DNA from: Paracoccaceae bacterium
GTDB taxonomy: Bacteria; Pseudomonadota; Alphaproteobacteria; Rhodobacterales; Rhodobacteraceae
Direction: 5' to 3'
Length of the DNA stretch: 64,000 nt
Assembly: GCA_016124615.1 (NCBI GenBank)
Contig: WGNF01000003.1
Coordinates: 434,001-498,000, forward strand
This document shows positions 8,678-18,098 of this stretch, piece after piece. Made by a program: the position numbers and the translations under genes. Below the pieces are notes generated by a model. The model saw nothing but the letters and a program-made list of their open reading frames with translations. It was not told where the DNA came from and made no database searches. The number at the start of each line of letters is the position of its first letter. Positions within the stretch are counted from its first letter, which is position 1.

Positions 8678-10006
8678 CTACAGCGGCCGGATCTTCAGCT
8701 TGGTGATGCGGTTCTCGCGCCGCGCGGCGACCTCGAAGCGGAAGCCGTGATAGCTGAACACCTGGCCCTCGTTCGGGATCATCTGCGCTTCGTGGATGAC
8801 GAGGCCGGCGACGGTGTTGGCCTCGTCGTCGGGCAGCGCCCAGTCCATCGCGCGGTTCAGGTCGCGGATCGTCATCGCGCCTTCGACCAGATAGTCGCCG
8901 TTTTCCGCCCGTTTCAGCGGATGGTCGCTGTCCACGTCATGCTCGTCGTTGATCTGGCCGACGATCTCTTCAAGGATGTCCTCCAGCGTGATCAGCCCGC
9001 GCAGGCTGCCGTATTCATCCACCACCAGCGCGAAATGGGTGCGCCGCCGCAGGAACTGGCGCATCTGTTCGTCCAGCGGCGTGGTTTCCGGCACGAAGTA
9101 GGGCTTCATCGCGATTTTCAGCACGTCGAGGCTGCGCAGTGCGGCCAGTGACCCCTCGTTGGCACCGCTGCCGCGCACCAGCCGGTCGACCTCGCGCAGC
9201 AGGTCCTTGGCGTGGATCACGCCCACCACGTTTTCCGGTTCGCCGCGATAGGCCGGGATGCGGGTATAGGGCGAGGCGAGGCATTGGGTGATGATCTCGT
9301 CGGGGCTGTCCTCGACGTCGATCATCTCGATCTGGCTGCGGTGGCGCATGATCTCTTCCACCGTGCGGTCGCTGAGGTCGAGCGAGGCCAGCAGGCGGTC
9401 GCGGTCTTCCTTTTCCACCGCGCCCTCGGAATGACCCAGCGCGATGGCGCCGACGATTTCCTCGCGCAGCGCGTGGATCTTGCTGTCGGGGTCGATCTTG
9501 ACGCCGAACAAGGACAGGATCACCCGCACGATGGCGCGCACGGCGCCGACCACCGGCGACAGCACCACGATCACCGGCCGCACCAGCGGCGCCACCCGGA
9601 CCGAGGCGGTTTCGGGGTTGGTGATGGCATAGGTCTTGGGCAGCACCTCGGCGAAGACCAGCACCAGCACCGTCATCACCAATGTCGCCAGCGCGACGCC
9701 GGACTGGCCGAACAGCCGCGTCAAGAGCGAGGTCGCCAGCGAGGCCGACAGGATGTTGGCGACGTTGTTGCCCAGCAGCAGCGAGCCGATCAGCCGCTCG
9801 CTGTCCTCGGTGATCTTCAGCGCGGCCTCGGCGCCCTTGGCGCCCCGGTCGGCCTGGCTGTGCAGCTTGCCGCGCGAGGCGGCCGTCAGCGCGGTTTCCG
9901 AGCCGGAAAAGAAGGCCGAGACCATGATCAGAAACAGGATCGCGGCGGCGGTGATCCAGAACGTGGCGTCGAGGTAAGGCAAAATGGCAGCAAGGGCGGC
10001 GGACAT
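8678..10006 (-). CDS. CNNM/CorC-HlyC family membrane transporter
   Basis: This 442-residue protein has an N-terminal CNNM transmembrane domain (about 1-190, including FFSGSETALTAASR and LLLGNNVANI), a pair of CBS domains (about 210-340) and a C-terminal CorC_HlyC domain ending at KIRPL. Such proteins take part in Mg/Co ion homeostasis; the 'hemolysin' name is historical. Nothing essential appears missing. It is read towards the HerA-like gene and is separated from xerD upstream by about 75 bp. Confidence 0.88.
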   Translation of the reverse strand: MSAALAAILPYLDATFWITAAAILFLIMVSAFFSGSETALTAASRGKLHSQADRGAKGAEAALKITEDSERLIGSLLLGNNVANILSASLATSLLTRLFGQSGVALATLVMTVLVLVFAEVLPKTYAITNPETASVRVAPLVRPVIVVLSPVVGAVRAIVRVILSLFGVKIDPDSKIHALREEIVGAIALGHSEGAVEKEDRDRLLASLDLSDRTVEEIMRHRSQIEMIDVEDSPDEIITQCLASPYTRIPAYRGEPENVVGVIHAKDLLREVDRLVRGSGANEGSLAALRSLDVLKIAMKPYFVPETTPLDEQMRQFLRRRTHFALVVDEYGSLRGLITLEDILEEIVGQINDEHDVDSDHPLKRAENGDYLVEGAMTIRDLNRAMDWALPDDEANTVAGLVIHEAQMIPNEGQVFSYHGFRFEVAARRENRITKLKIRPL

Positions 10007-10080
10007 GGGGGGTGCGATCGGTTGGGGGCGTGCGGCGTTATCGTCGGGTGCGGCGGGCGTTGCAAGCGTTGCGGCGGCTG

Positions 10081-11034
10081 TCAGCCATCACGGGCCAGCG
10101 GGTGATGCTCCAGCACAAGGGTGCGCAGGCGTTCGTCGAGCACATGGGTGTAAATCTCGGTGGTCGAAATGTCGGCATGGCCCAGCAGGGTCTGGATCAC
10201 CCGAAGGTCGGCGCCATTGGCCAGCAGATGGGTGGCAAAGGCGTGGCGCAGGGTGTGCGGCGTGACCTTGGCGGGGTCGATGCCGCCCGCGGCGGCCAGT
10301 TGCTTGATCAGCAGGAAGAAGTGCTGCCGGGTCAGGTGCCCGGCGGCGCCCCGCCCGGGAAACAGGTAACGCGAGCCGGGCGGCGCCTTGCGCCCGGCGG
10401 CAAGGGCGGTAGCGGCGGCGGCCGCTTCGGCCGCGTCGCGTTCGGCCAGCCAGACCCGCAGCGCCGCGCGCGCGGGCGGCGACAGCGGCACCATGCGTTC
10501 CTTGCCGCCCTTGCCGGACACAAGGATCATGCGCGGATCGCCCCGCACCGCCGCCACCGGCAGCCCGACCAGTTCGCTGACGCGCAGGCCGGTGGCGTAG
10601 AGCAGTTCCACAAGGCAGGTGTTGCGCACCCGGTCCTCGGCGCGGCCGCTGTCGCGCGCGGCGGTCAGGATCGCTTCGACCTCGGCCACACTCAGCGTGC
10701 CGGGCAGGTGCTTGTCGCGCCCCGGCCCCGACAGCTTCAGCGCCGGGTTGTCGGCGCGCCAGCCTTCCTCGTGTGCAAAGCGGTAAAGCTGGCGGATGGC
10801 CGACAGCCGCCGCGCGCGGGTGGCCTTCGACAGCCCGCGCGCCTCGCAGGCGATCAGGTAGTTTTCCACCTCGGCGCGGGTCGCGCGGGTCAGGTCGCTG
10901 GCCGCCGCCGCCAGCCAGTCGGTGAAATCGGTCAGGTCGCGGCCATAGGCCAGCCGGGTGTTGCGCGCGGCATCCTGTTCGGCCGCCTGCGCGTTGAGGA
11001 AGGTGGAAATCCAGCGGCCTGCCTGTGGCGTCAC
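10081..11034 (-). CDS. xerD: site-specific tyrosine recombinase XerD
   Basis: This 317-residue recombinase begins with GTG. An N-terminal SAM-like core-binding domain (about 5-90) is followed by the catalytic domain with all residues present: Arg151, Lys175, His260, Arg263, His286 and Tyr295. With its partner XerC (not in this window) it resolves chromosome dimers at dif during division. XerD is preferred over XerC because of its alphaproteobacterial context. A phage-type integrase is unlikely because there is no att site or mobile gene nearby. It follows an exported unknown gene by 5 bases and is probably co-transcribed with it. Confidence 0.9.
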   Translation of the reverse strand: MTPQAGRWISTFLNAQAAEQDAARNTRLAYGRDLTDFTDWLAAAASDLTRATRAEVENYLIACEARGLSKATRARRLSAIRQLYRFAHEEGWRADNPALKLSGPGRDKHLPGTLSVAEVEAILTAARDSGRAEDRVRNTCLVELLYATGLRVSELVGLPVAAVRGDPRMILVSGKGGKERMVPLSPPARAALRVWLAERDAAEAAAAATALAAGRKAPPGSRYLFPGRGAAGHLTRQHFFLLIKQLAAAGGIDPAKVTPHTLRHAFATHLLANGADLRVIQTLLGHADISTTEIYTHVLDERLRTLVLEHHPLARDG

Positions 11035-11039
11035 GGCCT

Positions 11040-12596
11040 TTACCCCGCCCTGGCGATCAGCATCAGTTGCAGTGCGGTCTGCCGCGCCGCCAGATCGAGC
11101 CCGGCCTTGCGCAGCGCGGCCAACCCCTCGGTGACGCCGCGCAGGTCGCCCGCCGCCCCGTCCGAGATGCGGGCGATGGCGCGCAGGATCGCCTCGCCCA
11201 GACGGTGCCCGGCGATCAGCGCGTCAAGATCATCCCCGGCCGAGGCGCCGGGCGCGAAACCGGCGGAAATGGCGGCGCCCATCGCATCGGGCGGGGTCAG
11301 CCCGTCGACATGGCCACGCGCCAGACCGATCAGGAACGCCTCGGCCGGGTCGGCGGCGATCCGGGCGCCCGCGATCGCCTCGGCGTCGGGCGACAACAGG
11401 CCGATGCGGAACGCCAGCGCGGCGGGCTTGCCGGACAGGTGCAGCGCGGCCAGCGGCTTGGCGTAAAGCTGGGCGAAGGGCACATCCAGCCCGACGGCGG
11501 CAATGTCGGCCCAGGCGAGGGGCAGGGTGCGGCCGACGGCGGCGATGTCGCGCGCCCGCAACGCCGCATCGAACTTCTGCACCGCCGCGACCCGGTCCCA
11601 GGGATCGCCCGAGGCCGAGGGCTTGCCCGCGGTATAGATGCCGATCAGCTGGTTTGGTGGAATCGCCCCGGTGCGGGCCAGCCGTTCGGCGGCCTCGATC
11701 TGCGCCTTCCAGCCGATGTTGCTGCGCAGGTCGGCCTGCGCGAAGGCGACCGGCAGGGTGTTGGTGGGCAGCGGCTCTCCCACCGCCTCCATCATGCGCC
11801 AGATCAGCGGCGAGGGGCGCGTGGGGGTGGGCAGGGCGGTGGCGGTATCGTCGGCACTGGTATCCAGGAACCGGGTCAGCACGTCGCTGTCTTGCGGCGG
11901 GATCATCCCCAACGCCTCGGCGCTTTTCAGCGTCAGGACCGCCGCGCCCCAGTCGCCGCCGCGCGCCAGGCAGTAGATGCGGGCGGGCAGCGTGGGTGCG
12001 ATGCCGGGCGTTTCGGCCATGACCTTGCAGGCCGCGGTTTCCTGCCCCAGCAGCAATTCCACATCGAACCAGCGCCGGAACAGCGCGGGCTGCCGCGTGC
12101 CCGCCACCTGCAACAGCGCCTGCGCCTGTTCCAGCGCACCGAAATCCAGCAGCCGGTCGACCCGGGCGATCAGGAAACCGCCGCTGGCCCCGGCATCGGC
12201 GGGCGGGTCGACCTCTGCCAGCAGCAGCGAATAGAGCAGATCCTGCAACGCGGGCAGCATCCGCGCCGGTTCCGCCTTCAACAGCGCGATCAGGTCGGCG
12301 CTGGCGCTGCCCTGCCACAGATCGCGCGGCAGGCCGCTGACCGTGACCGGGACCAGCCCGGCCGCGTCAAGCTGCTGGGTGCCCAGCACGGAAACGTCGA
12401 TCCCCGGAAGCGGCGCCTGCCCGGTCGGCGGCACGGCGGCCACCACATCGGCGGGCGGCGCGACCGGCGGCGCCGTCACCGAGCGCGACAACCAGTCGAT
12501 CGCCGACATCGGCGGATTGCCCGCCGCCGCCCCGGCCCACAGCAGCGGGCCCGCCAGCGCCAGCATCAGACGCCGCAGGGGCTGCCTAGTCGACAT
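11040..12596 (-). CDS. exported protein of unknown function, helical repeat-like
   Basis: This 518-residue protein begins with a clear signal peptide (RRLMLALAGPLLWAGAAAG). A Pro/Ala-rich linker follows, then a long Ala/Leu-rich, mostly helical body resembling TPR-like solenoids, but no named domain is recognised. There are only two Cys in the mature part (about 190-210). The start overlaps the end of the 44-residue membrane protein upstream and the gene runs into xerD, so the three probably form one transcript. A periplasmic scaffold or cell-envelope function is a guess from export and repeats only. Confidence 0.75.
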   Translation of the reverse strand: MSTRQPLRRLMLALAGPLLWAGAAAGNPPMSAIDWLSRSVTAPPVAPPADVVAAVPPTGQAPLPGIDVSVLGTQQLDAAGLVPVTVSGLPRDLWQGSASADLIALLKAEPARMLPALQDLLYSLLLAEVDPPADAGASGGFLIARVDRLLDFGALEQAQALLQVAGTRQPALFRRWFDVELLLGQETAACKVMAETPGIAPTLPARIYCLARGGDWGAAVLTLKSAEALGMIPPQDSDVLTRFLDTSADDTATALPTPTRPSPLIWRMMEAVGEPLPTNTLPVAFAQADLRSNIGWKAQIEAAERLARTGAIPPNQLIGIYTAGKPSASGDPWDRVAAVQKFDAALRARDIAAVGRTLPLAWADIAAVGLDVPFAQLYAKPLAALHLSGKPAALAFRIGLLSPDAEAIAGARIAADPAEAFLIGLARGHVDGLTPPDAMGAAISAGFAPGASAGDDLDALIAGHRLGEAILRAIARISDGAAGDLRGVTEGLAALRKAGLDLAARQTALQLMLIARAG

Positions 12597-12720
12597 TCAG
12601 CTTGACCGGTTGTTCCACCTGGCTTTGCACCGGGCTCAGATCGCCGAGATAGGCGAATGCCGAAAGCGCCACCGCCCCCAGCACCACCACCACCGCGAGC
12701 AGCCTGATCACGTATTTCAT
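12586..12720 (-). CDS. 44-residue single-span membrane protein
   Basis: A short gene from ATG at 12720 to TAG at 12586. The protein is MKYVIRLLAV, then a hydrophobic run to about residue 24, then a polar tail rich in Gln and Val, which fits one transmembrane helix with a short periplasmic tail. The last 11 bases overlap the start of the exported 518-residue gene in another frame, a strong sign of real translation and coupling. No family is recognised. Confidence 0.65.
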   Translation of the reverse strand: MKYVIRLLAVVVVLGAVALSAFAYLGDLSPVQSQVEQPVKLNVD

Positions 12721-12839
12721 TTGCCTGCCCTTCTGACTTCTGCCCGCCCCTTGGAGGGCGCGCGCTTCTTCTATATGGCATGTCCGTGATGTTCATGCCA
12801 ATCGGCGTGGAAAGTTTTGCGTAAGCGGGACCTTGCCCA

Positions 12840-13385
12840 GTGGATTGGCGGCTGAAGAAGACGATTGTGATGGTGGGGATGATGGGCGCGGGCAAGACCG
12901 CCGTCGGCACCCAGCTGGCGCGGATGCTGGGCGTGCCCTTCCTCGATTCCGACGAAGAGATCGTCAAGGCCGCCAACCGCAGCATCGCCGAGATTTTCGA
13001 ACGCGATGGCGAGCCCTTCTTTCGCGAGAAAGAGGCGCGGGTGATCGCCCGGCTGCTGCACGGCGAACCTGCGGTGCTGTCCACCGGCGGCGGCGCCTTC
13101 CTGCAGGCCGAGAACCGCGAGCTGATCGCGCGCGAAGGGCTTTCGGTCTGGCTGAAGGCCGATCTCGATCTGCTCTGGATGCGGGTGCGGCACAAGGCGA
13201 CGCGGCCGCTGTTGCGCACCGCCGACCCGCGCGGCACGCTGGCGGCGCTGCTGGCCTCGCGCGGGCCGATCTATGCTTTGGCCGACCTGACGGTGGAATC
13301 GCGCCCCGAATACTCGGTCGAGGCGATGGCCGAGGCGGTCGCGGCCGCGATCCTGACGCGCCCCGACGTGCTGGAAAGGAAATAG
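12840..13385 (+). CDS. aroK: shikimate kinase
   Basis: This 181-residue kinase starts at GTG. The P-loop is GMMGAGKTAVG (13-23), the shikimate-binding DSDEEI lies near 36, and the GGGA motif lies near 82-85. It phosphorylates shikimate at the 3-hydroxyl in the cytosol, step five of the route to chorismate. It is followed one base later by aroB, an arrangement common in proteobacteria, and the two are surely one operon. An ATG at 12870 is the alternative start but would remove the first beta strand. Confidence 0.95.
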   Translation: MDWRLKKTIVMVGMMGAGKTAVGTQLARMLGVPFLDSDEEIVKAANRSIAEIFERDGEPFFREKEARVIARLLHGEPAVLSTGGGAFLQAENRELIAREGLSVWLKADLDLLWMRVRHKATRPLLRTADPRGTLAALLASRGPIYALADLTVESRPEYSVEAMAEAVAAAILTRPDVLERK

Positions 13386-13386
13386 G

Positions 13387-14502
13387 ATGACCGGACACAC
13401 CGACACCGTGCGGGTCGAACTGGGCGCCCGCGCCTATGACGTGCGGATCGGCCCCGGCCTGCTGGCCCGCGCCGGGGCCGAAATCGCGCCGCTGTTGCGC
13501 CGCAAGCGGGTCGCGGTGGTCACCGACGAAACCGTGGCGGCGCTGCATCTGGACGCGTTGCGCGACGGGCTGGCGGCCGAGGGCATCGCGATGTCGGCGC
13601 TGGCGCTGCCGCCGGGCGAGGCGACCAAGGGCTGGCCCGAGTTCACCCGCACGGTCGAGTGGCTGCTGGCCGAAAAGGTCGAGCGGCGCGATATCGTGGT
13701 GGCCTTCGGCGGTGGCGTGATCGGCGATCTGGCGGGGTTCGCTGCGGCGGTGCTGCGGCGCGGGGTGCGCTTTGTACAGATCCCCACCTCGCTGCTGGCG
13801 CAGGTCGACAGCTCGGTGGGCGGCAAGACCGGCATCAACTCCACCCACGGCAAGAACCTGATCGGCGCGTTCCACCAGCCATCGCTGGTGCTGGCGGATA
13901 TCGGGGTGCTGGGCACGCTGACCCCGCGCGACTTCCTTGCCGGCTATGGCGAGGTGGTGAAATACGGCCTGCTGGGTGATGCGGGTTTCTTCGACTGGCT
14001 GGAACGCGAGGCTCCGCGACTTTCCACCACGCCCGCGCTGGCGCAGGCCGCGGTGCGCCGGTCGGTGGAGATGAAGGCCGGGATCGTGGCAAGGGACGAG
14101 ACCGAGGAGGGGGAGCGGGCGCTGCTGAACCTGGGCCACACCTTCGGCCATGCGCTGGAATCGGCGACGGGGTATTCAGACCGGCTGTTGCATGGCGAGG
14201 GCGTGGCGATCGGCTGCGCGCTGGCGTTCGAGCTGTCGATGCGGATGGGCCTGTGTTCGCAGGAGGCGCCCAGCCGGGTGCGGGCGCATCTGCGCGCGAT
14301 GGGCATGAAGGTCGACCTGCGCGACATTCCGGGCGATCTGCCGGGCGCCGAGGGGCTCATCCGGCTTATGGCGCAGGACAAGAAGGTGGTCGACGGTCAG
14401 TTGCGCTTCATCCTGGCGCGCGGCATCGGCGAGGCGTTCGTCGCCGACGGCGTCGACATGGCCGTGGTGAAGACGCTGCTGGAAGATGCGCTCAAGGGCT
14501 GA
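13387..14502 (+). CDS. aroB: 3-dehydroquinate synthase
   Basis: This 371-residue NAD- and metal-dependent synthase carries GGGVIGDLAGF for NAD binding, DSSVGGKTGIN for the substrate phosphate, and NLGHTFGHALE as metal ligands. It converts DAHP to 3-dehydroquinate, the second shikimate step. Length and motifs are complete. It is the last gene of the aroK-aroB unit and ends before two tandem hairpins. Confidence 0.96.
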   Translation: MTGHTDTVRVELGARAYDVRIGPGLLARAGAEIAPLLRRKRVAVVTDETVAALHLDALRDGLAAEGIAMSALALPPGEATKGWPEFTRTVEWLLAEKVERRDIVVAFGGGVIGDLAGFAAAVLRRGVRFVQIPTSLLAQVDSSVGGKTGINSTHGKNLIGAFHQPSLVLADIGVLGTLTPRDFLAGYGEVVKYGLLGDAGFFDWLEREAPRLSTTPALAQAAVRRSVEMKAGIVARDETEEGERALLNLGHTFGHALESATGYSDRLLHGEGVAIGCALAFELSMRMGLCSQEAPSRVRAHLRAMGMKVDLRDIPGDLPGAEGLIRLMAQDKKVVDGQLRFILARGIGEAFVADGVDMAVVKTLLEDALKG

Positions 14503-14509
14503 CGCGCCA

Positions 14510-14554
14510 CGATTTTTCAAGGAAAAATCGCTACGGATTTTCGACGAAAATCCG
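14510..14554. terminator. tandem hairpins between aroB and ssb
   Basis: Two perfect 9-bp stems lie between the convergent genes: CGATTTTTC/GAAAAATCG (14510-14530, loop AAG) and CGGATTTTC/GAAAATCCG (14534-14554, loop GAC). Both are AT-rich at their core, contrasting with the region, and symmetric, so they could terminate transcription from either side. Confidence 0.7.
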
Positions 14555-14598
14555 GCCTTGGCAGCCCGCGGCCCGGAAAGAGCCGCAGGCCCGCCCGG

Positions 14599-15120
14599 TC
14601 AGAACGGGATTTCGTCGTCCATGTCGGAGCTGCGGCCGCCGCCGCCGCCCGACGAACCACCGCCGTAGCCGCCGCCATAACCGCCGCCGCCCGCGCCGCC
14701 GCCGTAGCCGCCCGAGGCCGGGCCGCTGTCATAGCCGCCGCCTGCGTCGCCGCCACCCGCCGCGTCGCCGCGCCCGCCGAGCAGGGTCAACTCGCCCCGG
14801 AACGGCCGCAGCACGACCTCGGTCGAATAGCGGTCGGCGCCGGACTGGTCCTGCCACTTGCGGGTTTCCAGCTGCCCCTCGATGTAGACGGTCGAGCCCT
14901 TGCGCAGATATTGCTCGGCGATGCGCACGAGGTTTTCGTTGAAGATCGCGACCGAGTGCCACTCGGTCCGTTCCTTCCGCTCGCCGGTCGCCTTGTCGCG
15001 CCAGTTTTCCGAGGTGGCGATGCGCAGGTTGCACACCTTGCCGCCGCTCGGAAAGCTGCGCACTTCCGGATCGCGGCCCAGATTGCCGATCAGAATGACC
15101 TTGTTCACAGAGCCTGCCAT
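14599..15120 (-). CDS. ssb: single-stranded DNA-binding protein
   Basis: This 173-residue SSB has an OB fold (about 1-110) with the typical start [20 protein letters not shown], a Gly-rich flexible linker and the acidic tail DMDDEIPF that binds partner proteins such as RecG and PriA. It acts at replication forks and in repair as a tetramer. The linker contains many GGG(Y/G) repeats, within the normal range for alphaproteobacteria. No uvrA lies next to it in this window. Confidence 0.96.
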   Translation of the reverse strand: MAGSVNKVILIGNLGRDPEVRSFPSGGKVCNLRIATSENWRDKATGERKERTEWHSVAIFNENLVRIAEQYLRKGSTVYIEGQLETRKWQDQSGADRYSTEVVLRPFRGELTLLGGRGDAAGGGDAGGGYDSGPASGGYGGGAGGGGYGGGYGGGSSGGGGGRSSDMDDEIPF

Positions 15121-15289
15121 CGTCGTCTCCCGTCGAATCCCGTTGGTCCTCCTCCTTACAACACCGCATCATGGTTATGAACAGGTTACCGTCGATGGAC
15201 GCTCCGGCATCTCTTTGCGCATGGGGCAGGGGCCGGGCTGGCGGATCGCAGCGATTTCGCTATAGTCGCGCGGGGACGAATGGGGACGG

Positions 15290-15886
15290 ATGATGCGCAT
15301 CCTGCACGGGGCGATCGCGATTGGCTTGGTCACGGTGCTGTGCACGGCGGCCGGGGCCGAGACGCTGTTGCTTGCAACCTCGTCGTCGCGGCTGGCGCTG
15401 TTCCGCTCGCAGACCAAGCTGATGGATACGCGGTTGTCGCATGAATACGTGAATTCCGACCGCCTGCAGCCCAAGCATGCCGATGGCAGCGATGGCACGC
15501 TGCCGCGCTACGCGGGCAGCTATCGCGGCGCCTGGTATGAACAGGCGCGCGCCGACGCCCGCGCGCATGGCGTGCCCGAGGATTTGTTCCTGCGGCTGAT
15601 CGAACGCGAGTCGAACTGGAACGCCGGCGCGGTGTCCGACAAGGGCGCGACCGGGCTGGCGCAGCTGATGCCCGATACCGCGCGGCTGCTGGGCGTCGAC
15701 ATCGCCGACCCCAAGGCCAACCTTGAGGGCGGCGCGCGCTATCTGCGCATGATGTATGACCGTTTCGGCAACTGGCGGCTGGCGCTGGCGGCCTACAACG
15801 CCGGGCCCGACGCGGTGGACAAGACTGGCGGCGTCCCGCCCTTCGACGAGACGCAGGCCTATGTGGTGGCGATCCTCGGCGGCTGA
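15290..15886 (+). CDS. lytic transglycosylase, SLT domain
   Basis: This 198-residue protein has a signal peptide (LHGAIAIGLVTVLCTAAGA) and a C-terminal soluble-lytic-transglycosylase domain. The catalytic Glu107 lies in IERESNWN, followed by SDKGATGLAQLMP and LALAAYNAGP. It cleaves peptidoglycan glycan strands with anhydro-muramyl formation in the periplasm. The protein is short, a bare SLT domain without LysM or other targeting parts, like transglycosylases linked to secretion machines, but no such machine is nearby. The second ATG at 15293 is equally usable. Confidence 0.88.
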   Translation: MMRILHGAIAIGLVTVLCTAAGAETLLLATSSSRLALFRSQTKLMDTRLSHEYVNSDRLQPKHADGSDGTLPRYAGSYRGAWYEQARADARAHGVPEDLFLRLIERESNWNAGAVSDKGATGLAQLMPDTARLLGVDIADPKANLEGGARYLRMMYDRFGNWRLALAAYNAGPDAVDKTGGVPPFDETQAYVVAILGG

Positions 15887-15907
15887 GGCCGGGGTTGCGG
15901 GCCGCGG

Positions 15908-18004
15908 CTATTCCGCCGCGATGGTGATCACCGGTTCCATGCCGTTCAGCACCGCCTCGGGCAGGTGGCACTTGATCTGGTGCCCGGCGGCCAGCGTCTT
16001 CATCGGCGGCATGTCGGTATCGCAAAGCCCGCCCGCCACCATCGACTTCCAGCGGCAGCGGGTCTGGAACGGGCAGCCCGGCGGCGGATTCATCGCCGAG
16101 GGAATGTCGCCTTCCAGCACGATGCGCTTCTTGATCACCCGCGTATCGGCGATCGGCACGGCCGACAGCAGCGCCTCGGTATAGGGGTGGTAGGGCGGCG
16201 AGAACACCTGATCGGTGGTGCCGATCTCGACCACATGGCCCAGATACATCACCAGAACTCGGTCTGACAGGTAGCGCACCACCGACAGGTCGTGGCTGAT
16301 AAACAAGAGCGTGGTGCGGTTCTTGCGCTGGATCTCCATCAACAGGTCGGTCACCGCCGCCTGCACCGACACGTCGAGCGCCGACACCGGTTCATCGGCC
16401 ACCACCACCTTGGCGCCACCGGCAAAGGCGCGGGCGATGCCGACGCGCTGTTTTTGCCCGCCCGAAAGCTGGCGCGGCTTGCGGTCGGCGAAGGTGCGCG
16501 GCAGCTTCACGAGGTCGAGCAGGGTCAGCATCCGCTCGGTCCGTTCGGCGTCGGATTTGCCCTCGCCAAAGATCTCCAGCGCGCGGATGATCTGGCGGCC
16601 GACGGTCATCGAGGGGTTGAGCGTGTCGAACGGGTTCTGAAACACCATCTGCACCGAGGACACGGTATCGGTGTTGCGCTTCTCGATCGGCGTGTTCTGG
16701 ATGTTTTCGTCGAACAGCATGATCGAGCCCGAGGTGGCGGTTTCCAGCCCCATCAGCACCTTGGCGAAGGTGGACTTGCCGCAACCGGATTCGCCGACGA
16801 TTGCCAGCGTCTCGCCCTCGCGCGCCTCGAAGCTGAGGGTTTCGTTGGCCTTCACCACCTTGGTCAGGCCGCCGCCGAAGAGGTTACCGGCGCTGACCTC
16901 GTAATATTTGCGCAGGTCTTCCATCTTCAGCACGACCTCGCCGACCGGGGTCTTGGCCACCGCCTTGCGGGTGGCGGGCGGCATGTCCCAGTCGATCTGA
17001 CGAAAGCGCAGGCAGCGGCTTTGATGGCGGTCGCCCTCGGCCACGTCGTCCATCGGAATGTCGCGCATGTCGCATTCCCCGGCCCGGAAATAATCGCAGC
17101 GCGGGCCGAAGTTGCAGCCCTTGGGCCGGTCATGCGGCAGCGGGAAGTTGCCGGGGATGGCGATCAGCGGGCTGTCGGTCTTGTTCGCGCTTGGCAGCGG
17201 GATCGAGCGGAACAGCGCCTGCGTATAGGGGTGGCGCATCTTGTCGAAGACCTCGGCCACCGCGCCGGTTTCGACCGCCTCGCCGGAATACATCACGCAG
17301 AGCCGGTCGCAGGTGTCGAGGATCAGGCCAAGGTTGTGGCTGATGAACAGCATCGAGGTGCCGTATTTCTCGCCCAGATCCCGCACCAGATCGACGATCC
17401 CGGCCTCTACCGTCACGTCAAGCGCGGTGGTGGGCTCGTCGAGGATCAACAGCGCAGGCTTCGACATCAGCGCCATCGCGATCACGATGCGCTGCTGCTG
17501 GCCGCCCGAAAGCTGGTGCGGATAGGCTTTCAGGATGCGGTCGGGGTCGGGCAGGCGGACGTCGGCGACGATCTGGCGCGCCAGCGCCATCGCATCGGCA
17601 TGGGCCATGCCCTCGTGGATGATCGGCACCTCGGCCAGCTGCTCGCCGATCCGCATCGCCGGATTCAGGCTCGCCATCGGCTCCTGATAGATCATGGCGA
17701 TTTCCTTGCCGCGGATCGCGCGCAGCTCGACATCGGTCATGGTGCAAAGATCGCGGCCCTTGAACTTGATCGAGCCACCGACGATGCGGCCGTTCTTGCC
17801 CAGATCCTGCATCACGCCCAGGGCGACGGTGGACTTGCCGCAGCCGCTTTCGCCCACCAGCCCCATCGACTCGCCCGCCATCACGGTGCAGGAGAAATCC
17901 ATCACGGCGGGGATTTCGCGCAGGCGGGTGAAGAAGCTGATCGAGAGGTGGTCGATCTCGAGGATCGGCTTTGAAGGATCCCAGTCGGTTGCGATATCGG
18001 TCAT
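15908..18004 (-). CDS. fused dipeptide/oligopeptide ABC transporter ATPase (DppD-DppF type)
   Basis: This 698-residue protein contains two complete ABC ATPase domains in one chain. The first has Walker A GESGCGKST at 51-59 and signature LSGGQQQR; the second has Walker A near 402 and LSGGQKQR. Each is followed by the Cys-containing oligopeptide-ABC C-terminal extension (GCNFGPRC, GCPFQTRC). It powers the two permeases encoded upstream on the same strand. Fusion of the two ATPases is well known for some peptide, glutathione and nickel-type systems, so it does not define the substrate. Confidence 0.92.
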   Translation of the reverse strand: MTDIATDWDPSKPILEIDHLSISFFTRLREIPAVMDFSCTVMAGESMGLVGESGCGKSTVALGVMQDLGKNGRIVGGSIKFKGRDLCTMTDVELRAIRGKEIAMIYQEPMASLNPAMRIGEQLAEVPIIHEGMAHADAMALARQIVADVRLPDPDRILKAYPHQLSGGQQQRIVIAMALMSKPALLILDEPTTALDVTVEAGIVDLVRDLGEKYGTSMLFISHNLGLILDTCDRLCVMYSGEAVETGAVAEVFDKMRHPYTQALFRSIPLPSANKTDSPLIAIPGNFPLPHDRPKGCNFGPRCDYFRAGECDMRDIPMDDVAEGDRHQSRCLRFRQIDWDMPPATRKAVAKTPVGEVVLKMEDLRKYYEVSAGNLFGGGLTKVVKANETLSFEAREGETLAIVGESGCGKSTFAKVLMGLETATSGSIMLFDENIQNTPIEKRNTDTVSSVQMVFQNPFDTLNPSMTVGRQIIRALEIFGEGKSDAERTERMLTLLDLVKLPRTFADRKPRQLSGGQKQRVGIARAFAGGAKVVVADEPVSALDVSVQAAVTDLLMEIQRKNRTTLLFISHDLSVVRYLSDRVLVMYLGHVVEIGTTDQVFSPPYHPYTEALLSAVPIADTRVIKKRIVLEGDIPSAMNPPPGCPFQTRCRWKSMVAGGLCDTDMPPMKTLAAGHQIKCHLPEAVLNGMEPVITIAAE

Positions 18005-18027
18005 CGGTGGTCTCCCTTGACTGAAGG

Positions 18028-18085
18028 CCGGGGGGCGCTGCCCCCGGACCCCCGGGATATTTACGAACGGAAGAAGAGGCGCAGG
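18028..18085. repeat. extragenic GC-hairpin plus GGATATTT repeat, copy A
   Basis: Between the permease and ATPase genes lies a G/C-rich inverted block (GGGGGCGCTGCCCCC) followed by GGATATTTACGAACGGAAG. It resembles copies at 45021-45093 and 50803-50866, sharing the hairpin-then-GGATATTT layout. It lies within an operon, so it could act as an RNA-stability hairpin. Confidence 0.6.
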
Positions 18086-18098
18086 GCGCGCATCGGCA

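Noticed and set aside
10081-11034. Tyrosine recombinase as a sign of a mobile element
   Set aside because: Sequence and context fit XerD; there is no att site, tRNA or phage gene next to it.
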